Assembly (NCBI GenBank): GCA_039819565.1
Contig: JBCBRU010000238.1
Span: 1-11,874 of the forward strand
Source: JAHQVK01 sp039819565
GTDB taxonomy: Bacteria; Myxococcota; Kuafuiibacteriia; Kuafuiibacteriales; Kuafuiibacteriaceae
Direction of reading: 5' to 3'
Length of the DNA: 11,874 nucleotides
Under the pieces are notes generated by a model that was not told the origin of the DNA, made no database searches, and worked only from the letters and a program-made list of their open reading frames with translations. Of the stretch, positions 6,299 to 11,874 are shown one piece after another (position 1 is the first letter of the stretch; every line of letters starts with the position of its first letter). The position numbers were made by a program, and so were the translations under genes.

Positions 6299-8023
6299 GT
6301 GCCCGGACGCCTCGGAGAGCTGCTCGTTCGCGAGAGCCTGATCACCCTTCAGCAACTGCAGAAGGCGCAAGAAGCCCAGCGTAAGAACGGGGGCCGACTC
6401 GGCTTCAATCTGACGAAGCTCGGGTACATTCAGGAGTCCGAGCTCACCTCCTTTTTGTCGCGCCAGTACGGCGTCCCGTCCATCAACCTGCAAGACTTCG
6501 AGATCGACGGGGAAGTCATCAAGCTGGTTCCCCAAGAAGTCGCGGAGAAGCATCAGGTCATCCCTGTCAACCGAGCTGGCGCTTCTCTCATCGTGGCGAT
6601 GGCGGACCCTTCGAACATCTTCGCCATCGACGATCTCAAGTTTCTCACCGGATACAACATCGAGGTGGTGGTGGCGTCGGACGGCGCTATCCGAGAGGCG
6701 ATCGGGAAGTACTACACTCGCGAGCAGCGCCAGCAGGAGCTCAACTACGACGAGGTGATGGCCGAGTTCGACGAGGACGAGATCGAGGTCGGCGGCGACG
6801 ACGACGCGATGAACGTCGTCGACCTCGAGCGCTCCGCCGAGGACGCTCCCGTCGTCAAGCTGGTCAATCTCATCCTCATCGACGCCATCAAGAAGGGCGC
6901 GTCGGACATTCATATCGAGCCCTACGAAAAGGACTTCCGGGTGAGATATCGCATCGACGGGGTGCTTTACGAGATGATGAAGCCGCCTCTCAAGCTGAAG
7001 GCGGCCATCACTTCGCGCCTCAAGATCATGAGCCAGCTCGACATCGCCGAGCGCCGACTCCCCCAGGACGGGCGCATCAAGCTCAAGCTCGGTAAGGGCC
7101 GCGAGATGGACTACCGGGTGTCCTGCCTCCCCACCCTTTTTGGCGAAAAACTCGTACTCCGGCTCCTCGACAAGGGTTCGCTGCAGCTCGACATGACGAA
7201 GCTCGGCTTCGAGCCGAAGCCCCTGGCCCTCTTCAAAGACGCCATCAAGAAGCCCTACGGCATGGCGCTGGTGACCGGGCCGACCGGATCCGGAAAGACA
7301 ACTTCGCTTTACTCCGCGCTCTCCGAGCTCAATAAGTCGACGGTCAATATCTCCACCGCCGAGGACCCGGTCGAATACAACCTGCACGGGATCAACCAGG
7401 TGCAGATGAACGACGACATCGGGCTCAACTTTGCAGCCTCCCTCCGATCCTTCCTGCGCCAGGATCCGGACATCATCATGGTCGGGGAGATTAGGGACTT
7501 CGAGACCGCTGAGATCGCGGTGAAGGCAGCGTTGACCGGCCACTTGGTTCTTTCGACGCTCCACACCAACGACGCCCCTTCGACGATCTCTCGCCTCCTC
7601 AACATGGGTATCGAGCCCTTCTTGGTGACGGCATCGGTCAATCTCATCATGGCTCAGCGTCTCGCCCGTCGGATCTGCGAGAACTGCAAGGAGGAGATCG
7701 ACGTTCCCGAGAGCGCGCTCCTCGACATCCAGGTGCCTAAGGCCGAGATCGGCTTTCCGGTCAAGCGAGGCCGAGGCTGCGAGGTGTGTTCGGACACCGG
7801 CTACAAGGGGCGCGTGGCCGTGTACGAGGTCATGGACTTCACCGACGAGCTGAAGGAGTTCGTGATCAACGGCGCCTCTGCCGCCGAGATCAAGGCCGAG
7901 GCGGTGCGCTTGGGCATGCAGACCCTCCGCATGGCGGCCATCAACAAGCTCAAGGAGGGCGTCACCACCATCGAAGAGGTGACCCGGGTGTCGGCGGCGG
8001 ACGAGGGGCGTTTCTCGAACTGA
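6299..8023 (+). CDS. pilB: Type IV pilus extension ATPase PilB
   Basis: Cytoplasmic hexameric motor that drives pilin polymerisation. At 574 residues it is full length. Residues 4-63 form an MshEN-type N-domain with two RLG-type repeats; the second, RLGFNLTKLGYI, fits the published c-di-GMP-binding motif, while the first has Ser in place of its later Gly. The motor core has Walker A GPTGSGKTT (327-335), an Asp box STAEDPVEY (352-360), Walker B with DIIMVGEIRD (391-400), and a His box ending STLHTNDA. The zinc-site cysteines are C460, C463, C494 and C497. The GspE homologue of type II secretion is the alternative, but the N-domain and overall similarity favour PilB. GTG 6299 gives the expected RLGELL start; no Shine-Dalgarno sequence is seen. 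pilT and pilC do not follow, unlike many deltaproteobacterial pil clusters. Confidence 0.9.
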   Translation: MPGRLGELLVRESLITLQQLQKAQEAQRKNGGRLGFNLTKLGYIQESELTSFLSRQYGVPSINLQDFEIDGEVIKLVPQEVAEKHQVIPVNRAGASLIVAMADPSNIFAIDDLKFLTGYNIEVVVASDGAIREAIGKYYTREQRQQELNYDEVMAEFDEDEIEVGGDDDAMNVVDLERSAEDAPVVKLVNLILIDAIKKGASDIHIEPYEKDFRVRYRIDGVLYEMMKPPLKLKAAITSRLKIMSQLDIAERRLPQDGRIKLKLGKGREMDYRVSCLPTLFGEKLVLRLLDKGSLQLDMTKLGFEPKPLALFKDAIKKPYGMALVTGPTGSGKTTSLYSALSELNKSTVNISTAEDPVEYNLHGINQVQMNDDIGLNFAASLRSFLRQDPDIIMVGEIRDFETAEIAVKAALTGHLVLSTLHTNDAPSTISRLLNMGIEPFLVTASVNLIMAQRLARRICENCKEEIDVPESALLDIQVPKAEIGFPVKRGRGCEVCSDTGYKGRVAVYEVMDFTDELKEFVINGASAAEIKAEAVRLGMQTLRMAAINKLKEGVTTIEEVTRVSAADEGRFSN

Positions 8024-8029
8024 GCCGGC

Positions 8030-8070
8030 CTCGCCGCGCTTGCGGCGAGAGAACGGCTCGCTTCGGAGCG
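8030..8070 (+). terminator. Tandem hairpins after pilB (weak terminator candidate)
   Basis: A perfect 8-bp stem with a GCTT loop (8030-8037 with 8042-8049) starts 6 bases after the pilB stop. A short 4-bp hairpin with a TCGG loop follows at 8059-8070. There is no T-run, so intrinsic termination would be inefficient. Transcript 3'-end protection or partial readthrough into the kinase gene is equally possible. Confidence 0.4.
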
Positions 8071-8100
8071 GGCGACACACAAATCTGCGCGAGAGGGTTG

Positions 8101-8138
8101 GGTTCGGGATGAACGGGACGATGATCCGTACCCGAACC
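8101..8138 (+). repeat. Inverted repeat immediately before the kinase start
   Basis: GGTTCGGG (8101-8108) and CCCGAACC (8131-8138) are perfect complements with a 22-base spacer, ending 1 base before the GTG at 8140. In mRNA the right arm would cover the region where a ribosome binding site should lie, and no clear Shine-Dalgarno sequence is visible. It could lower translation or act as an operator. In GC-rich DNA an 8-bp pair can also arise by chance. Confidence 0.35.
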
Positions 8139-8139
8139 A

Positions 8140-10440
8140 GTGCGCCTATCGACCCTCATTTTCCTCGGCTGCGGAACGGTGTCGATCGCAGCCGCGGTGG
8201 CGCTGGGGCAGATTCAGGTGGATCGCCTCACGGGCGAGATCCGCGCCCGCTCCGCGCGGCAGTGGGTGGTGACGGCCGAGAGCTTGGCTCACGTCCTCGA
8301 AGTTCAGATCCGGGCCGAGATCCGGTCCATGCAGGAGCTCGCGGAGGTCTTCGATTCGGGGCAGATCCCCCTCGATCCCCACGTGGTCCATCCGCTGCTC
8401 AGGCGGCACCACGGACGCTTCCCCGAGTCCGACATGATCGTCGTGGGCGATGCGGAGGGGCAGGGCGTGGCGTTCAGCACTCTGCCGCCGGAGACCCGAG
8501 ACGTCGCTCCCACGAGCTACGCCGACCGAGACTACTTTCAGGAGGTTCGGCGGACCCGCCAGCCGGCCGTGTCGCGGGTGCAGATCGGGAGAAAGACGAA
8601 GCGGCCCAACATCCACGTGGCCGCCCCCCTCGGAGGAGAGGCGTTTCGCGGCTACGTGGCCACCTCCGTCGATGTCGAAGCGCTGCGCCGCATCGTGGAC
8701 CGAGCCATGACGCGGATCCCCGGAGGACGCGCTCGCATCTGGGACAGCGAGAGGCGGGTGATCGTGGATTCGCTGGATCCATCTCCTCAGGCCATCAAGA
8801 GCCTTCCCCCGATCGGCCTATTCGAGACTCCGCTGAGTGATGCGGCCTCCCTTCGCAGCGGCTCCGAGCCGGGGGGCGTCGGCGTCGAGGGCGCGGCCAC
8901 CCGCATCACCGTGGGGCCGCGAGCGTGGGGGGTGCTCGTCACCCAACCCACCGACGATCTCCTCGCGGAGACTCAGGCGGCGCGGGGCGAGACCTGGTGG
9001 ATCGTCGGCATTACGCTGGTCCTCTTGGCCGTGGTGTCCCTCCTTCTCGCAGGGTGGGTTTCGCGACCGATCCGGACCCTGTCGGTGGCCGCCCGGCAGA
9101 TCGGCGATGGTCAGCCGGTCGACCTAGAGCGCGTCGCGAAGCTCGCCCTCAGCGTCGAAGCGCGGGCGCTGGTGGCCTCCTTCGACTTCATGGTGAACCG
9201 ACTCCAAACCCACGCGGAGGAGCTGGACGCCCAGGTGCGGGCCCGCACCGCGGAGCTGGAGGAAGCCCGCAACCAGGCCGAGCTGGCCTCCCGGGCCAAG
9301 TCGGACTTCATCGCCAGCATGAGCCACGAGATTCGTACCCCCATGAATGGGGTCATCGGGATGGTCGAGATGCTGGTGATTCGGGCGGAGACCCCGGAGC
9401 TTTCGCGCTACGCGCGGACGGCTCAGCGGGCCGCCAATGGCCTCCTCGAACTCCTCAACGAGGTCCTCGACTTTTCGAAGCTCGATGCGGCGCGCTTCGA
9501 GTTGGACCAGGCCCCCTTCCGGCTCTCCGAGCAGCTGGAGCTCATCGACGGCACCTTCCGGGGGGCGGCTGAAGCCAAGGGGATCAAGCTCGAGTTCCCC
9601 CTCGCCCTGGACGGCCCCGACCTCTTGCTGGGAGATGCGCCGCGTCTTCGGCAGGTGCTTGGGAACCTGGTGGGTAACGCCGTGAAGTTCACCGAGCGAG
9701 GCTCGGTCCGAGTGGAAGTGCAGAGCGTGGCTGGCGAAGGAGAGACCGCCCACGTCGCCATGGCCGTCGTCGATACCGGCATCGGGATTCCGGCGGATCA
9801 GGTGGACAGGATCTTCGATGACTTTGCCCAGGTGGACGGTGCGCATACCCGCCGCTTTGGCGGGACCGGTCTCGGCCTGGCGATTTGTCGGCGCCTGGTC
9901 GACCTCATGGGGGGAACACTCGGGGTGAAGAGCGAGCTCGGTAAGGGGACGCGATTCGATCTCGAGCTGCGGTGGCCGCGCGCCGATGCCTGCGGTGAGG
10001 ACGCGGCCGAGACTCCATCGCATGCAGGCCTTCAGGGGGGAGGTCGCGTACTCGTCGTCGACGACAACGCGATCAACCGGGAGGTGGCGGAGGCTCTGCT
10101 CGAGGCCGTGGGGATGGAGGTCGAAAGCGTGGGGAGCGGTCCGGAGGCCATCGATCGGGTTCGCTCCGAACCCTTCGACCTCATCCTCATGGACTGCCAG
10201 ATGCCCGACATGAGCGGGTTCGAGGCCACCGCCCACATTCGCCAGGCCGGCTTCGAGGGGCTCCCCATCCTCGCCCTCACGGCCAACGTGAGCGAAGAGG
10301 ATCGGGAGGCTTCACTGGCCGCGGGGATGAACGACCACCTGGCCAAGCCGATCACCCTCGATGAGCTCGCGGCGGCGCTTCGTCGCTGGCTTCCGGCCGG
10401 GGGAGCCCCGAGGATTGCTCCGCGAGGGCCGGACGGGTAG
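8140..10440 (+). CDS. Membrane hybrid histidine kinase with CACHE-like sensor and receiver domain
   Basis: Encodes 766 residues. TM1 is at about 5-24 and a periplasmic sensor spans about 25-284, with a CACHE-type signature (SYADRDYF at 126-133, then a PxxxxG-like strand pattern). TM2 (about 286-306) leads into HAMP (about 307-358) and a coiled coil (358-386). HisKA has the phospho-acceptor H396 in SMSHEIRTPMNG. The ATPase domain has N513 in NLVGNAVKF, VDTGIGIP and FGGTGLGLAI. The C-terminal receiver (about 636-752) has acidic D641/D642, phospho-acceptor D685 in LMDCQMPD, T714 and K736. All catalytic residues are intact, so it should autophosphorylate and pass phosphate to its own receiver; no HPt domain or separate regulator is encoded nearby. 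The CACHE fold usually binds small organic ligands, but the signal is unknown. GTG 8140 is the first start after an in-frame stop at 8122. Confidence 0.93.
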   Translation: MRLSTLIFLGCGTVSIAAAVALGQIQVDRLTGEIRARSARQWVVTAESLAHVLEVQIRAEIRSMQELAEVFDSGQIPLDPHVVHPLLRRHHGRFPESDMIVVGDAEGQGVAFSTLPPETRDVAPTSYADRDYFQEVRRTRQPAVSRVQIGRKTKRPNIHVAAPLGGEAFRGYVATSVDVEALRRIVDRAMTRIPGGRARIWDSERRVIVDSLDPSPQAIKSLPPIGLFETPLSDAASLRSGSEPGGVGVEGAATRITVGPRAWGVLVTQPTDDLLAETQAARGETWWIVGITLVLLAVVSLLLAGWVSRPIRTLSVAARQIGDGQPVDLERVAKLALSVEARALVASFDFMVNRLQTHAEELDAQVRARTAELEEARNQAELASRAKSDFIASMSHEIRTPMNGVIGMVEMLVIRAETPELSRYARTAQRAANGLLELLNEVLDFSKLDAARFELDQAPFRLSEQLELIDGTFRGAAEAKGIKLEFPLALDGPDLLLGDAPRLRQVLGNLVGNAVKFTERGSVRVEVQSVAGEGETAHVAMAVVDTGIGIPADQVDRIFDDFAQVDGAHTRRFGGTGLGLAICRRLVDLMGGTLGVKSELGKGTRFDLELRWPRADACGEDAAETPSHAGLQGGGRVLVVDDNAINREVAEALLEAVGMEVESVGSGPEAIDRVRSEPFDLILMDCQMPDMSGFEATAHIRQAGFEGLPILALTANVSEEDREASLAAGMNDHLAKPITLDELAAALRRWLPAGGAPRIAPRGPDG

Positions 10441-10449
10441 CCCTCGGGA

Positions 10450-11553
10450 GTGCTCATCTCCAGTGCCTTCGACAGCGGCAACATCGAGGTGCTCGACGCC
10501 CGCAGCCCCGAGATCCGCCTCGCCATTCGACCCGATGAGGGGGGAAATCACTACCAGTGGTTTCATTTCCGTATCACCGGGGCGAAGGGGCAGGCGCTCT
10601 CCCTACGCATCGAGAACGCGGGCGGGGCGAGCTACCCGAAAGGTTGGGAGGACTACCAGGCCTGCGTGAGCGGGGACCGCCAGACTTGGACTCGCACCGC
10701 CACTCGGTACGACAACGGCGTCCTCATCATCGACCTCGTCCCGGCCGGAGACTCGGTGTGGCTGGCCTACTTTGCTCCCTACAGCCACGAGAGACACCTC
10801 GACCTCGTCGCGAAGTCGAGCCTGCACTCAGACGTCGCCTATCGTCGGCTCGGGGCGACGCTCGACGGCCGCGACCTCGATCTGCTCCGGGTGGGGCACG
10901 GCCCGCGCCCGGCCTGGATCATCGCTCGTCAACACCCCGGAGAGAGTATGGCCGAGTGGCTGATGGAGGGCCTTTTGGCCCGCGTCTTGGATGACTCGGA
11001 CCCTGTCGCTCGCGCCCTTCGGGAGGCTTGGACCCTCTATGCGGTGCCCAATATGAACCCGGATGGCGCGGCGCGGGGCCACCTCCGTAACAACGCGGCG
11101 GGCGCCAATCTCAACCGGGAGTGGGCCGAACCCAGCCTGGAGCGATCGCCCGAGGTTCAGCTCGTGCGCGCCGAGATGGAGCGCACGGGCGTGGCTTTCT
11201 TTCTCGATGTCCACGGAGATGAGGCCCTTCCCTATAACTTCATCGCGGGGGCCGAAGGCATTCCCTCGTGGAGTGAAGAGATGGCGTCCCGTCAAGGTGA
11301 CTTTCTCGAGGCCCTGCTCAAAGCCAGTCCAGACTTTCAGACTCGCCACGGTTATCCCCAGGCCGCCCCTGGAAAAGCCAACCTCGCCATGGCCACCAAT
11401 TGGGTGGGGGAGCGCTTCGGGTGTTTGTCCATGACGCTCGAGCAACCTTTTAAAGACACCGCCGACACCCCCCGCCCGGAGGGGTGGAGCCCGGCCCGCG
11501 CCGGTCAGCTGGGGAGGGCGGTCCTGGAGGCTCTCCACCAGACCCATCTTTAG
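10450..11553 (+). CDS. M14 zinc carboxypeptidase, cytosolic carboxypeptidase (CCP) type
   Basis: Encodes 367 residues with no signal peptide, so it is probably cytoplasmic. Residues 1-125 form the beta-rich N-domain typical of CCP enzymes, starting ISSAFDSGNIEV and containing HYQWFHFR. The catalytic domain has the zinc ligands H162 and E165 in RQHPGES and H255 in FLDVHGDE. Substrate-binding residues lie in NMNPDGAARG and NLNREW (N222, R223), and the likely general base is E331 in MTLEQPF. All are present, so an active metallocarboxypeptidase is expected. Eukaryotic CCPs remove C-terminal glutamates from tubulin; the bacterial substrates are largely unknown and cannot be read here. GTG 10450 lies 9 bases after the kinase stop in the same frame, and it is the earliest possible start. 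The two genes are probably co-transcribed. Confidence 0.92.
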   Translation: MLISSAFDSGNIEVLDARSPEIRLAIRPDEGGNHYQWFHFRITGAKGQALSLRIENAGGASYPKGWEDYQACVSGDRQTWTRTATRYDNGVLIIDLVPAGDSVWLAYFAPYSHERHLDLVAKSSLHSDVAYRRLGATLDGRDLDLLRVGHGPRPAWIIARQHPGESMAEWLMEGLLARVLDDSDPVARALREAWTLYAVPNMNPDGAARGHLRNNAAGANLNREWAEPSLERSPEVQLVRAEMERTGVAFFLDVHGDEALPYNFIAGAEGIPSWSEEMASRQGDFLEALLKASPDFQTRHGYPQAAPGKANLAMATNWVGERFGCLSMTLEQPFKDTADTPRPEGWSPARAGQLGRAVLEALHQTHL

Positions 11554-11570
11554 CCGCTCGATAGAACGAT

Positions 11571-11585
11571 AGGGGCAGCGCCCCT
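11571..11585 (+). terminator. Short hairpin after the carboxypeptidase gene
   Basis: A 6-bp stem AGGGGC/GCCCCT with a 3-base loop lies 17 bases after the stop codon. No T-run follows, so it is at best a weak terminator. The msrB-like gene starts about 27 bases later and may be read from the same transcript. Confidence 0.3.
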
Positions 11586-11611
11586 CCTCCTGATGGCGGA
11601 GCGCGCTTGAC

Positions 11612-11874
11612 GTGGCCGCGGCGCGACTCATCCTGAAGAGCGTGAGCGACAAGAAGTACAGCCGGCCCGACGACACGGATCTCCGCGAGCGACTGACGCC
11701 GCTTCAGTATGAAGTGACGCAGAACGACGGCACGGAGCGGGCTTTCACCGGCGAATACACGGACAACAAAGCCGAGGGCATCTACGTCGATGTCGTCAGC
11801 GGGGAGCCGCTCTTCAGTTCGCTCGACAAGTTCGACAGCGGGAGCGGCTGGGTGAAACTGGGCCAGCCGCTCCC
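11612..11874 (+). CDS. msrB: Peptide-methionine (R)-S-oxide reductase MsrB (3' end outside window)
   Basis: Reduces the R-sulfoxide of methionine residues in oxidised proteins. About 87 codons are visible. The family pattern is clear: RLTPLQYEVTQNDGTE, FTGEY, GIYVDVVSGEPLFSS and LDKFDSGSGW. The two zinc-binding CxxC pairs of many MsrBs are absent from the visible part, as in the zinc-free group that includes MsrA-MsrB fusions. The usual GWPSF after the DSG motif reads GWVKL, an unusual change near the active site. The resolving and catalytic cysteine region lies beyond the window, so activity cannot be judged. GTG 11612 has GGAG 10 bases upstream. GTG 11642 is an alternative giving a start closer to the core domain. 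Confidence 0.85.
   Translation, partial: MAAARLILKSVSDKKYSRPDDTDLRERLTPLQYEVTQNDGTERAFTGEYTDNKAEGIYVDVVSGEPLFSSLDKFDSGSGWVKLGQPL

Noticed and set aside
6107..8080. Long open frame antisense to pilB (657 residues)
   Set aside because: It mirrors the codon structure of a clearly recognisable pilB; the product is His/Asp/Leu/Val-rich with no known domain. Such shadows are expected in GC-rich coding DNA.

Overview
The window looks like chromosomal DNA of a GC-rich myxobacterium-like organism (Myxococcota or a close deltaproteobacterial relative). Three things suggest this. The large minus-strand protein ends in a MYXO-CTERM-like sorting tail. atpB and atpE form their own short ATP synthase operon, with no atpF or F1 genes after them. 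The ATP synthase c subunit carries a cleavable-looking signal peptide. The lineage call is inference; no ribosomal or phylogenetic marker was tested.

Layout. 1-383 has no convincing complete gene. It is dominated by a 107-bp inverted repeat (1-107 and 214-320) whose spacer holds what looks like the C-terminal end of an unidentified gene. 384-1771 is atpB, a hairpin, atpE with a good ribosome binding site, and a strong intrinsic terminator. 1750-4383 on the minus strand is one large exported protein: signal peptide, subtilase-like domain with every catalytic residue apparently replaced, Ig-like region, beta-propeller region and C-terminal sorting tail. Its last codons lie inside the atpE terminator. 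Divergent from it are ribF and aroE, with overlapping stop and start codons, then pilB after 70 bp. A membrane-bound hybrid histidine kinase follows, then an M14 carboxypeptidase of the cytosolic-carboxypeptidase type 9 bp downstream, and finally the start of an msrB-type methionine sulfoxide reductase cut by the window end.

How the genes fit together. atpB/atpE supply the ion-translocating a subunit and c ring. ribF (FMN/FAD synthesis) and aroE (shikimate pathway) are housekeeping genes apparently co-transcribed with pilB, the type IV pilus extension motor. The hybrid kinase and carboxypeptidase look translationally linked, but their shared role cannot be read from sequence. Most genes are ordinary. 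The points most worth a second look are the apparently dead, surface-sorted subtilase-like protein, the terminator that also encodes that protein's basic tail, and the long inverted repeat at the left edge, which may be an assembly or amplification artefact.
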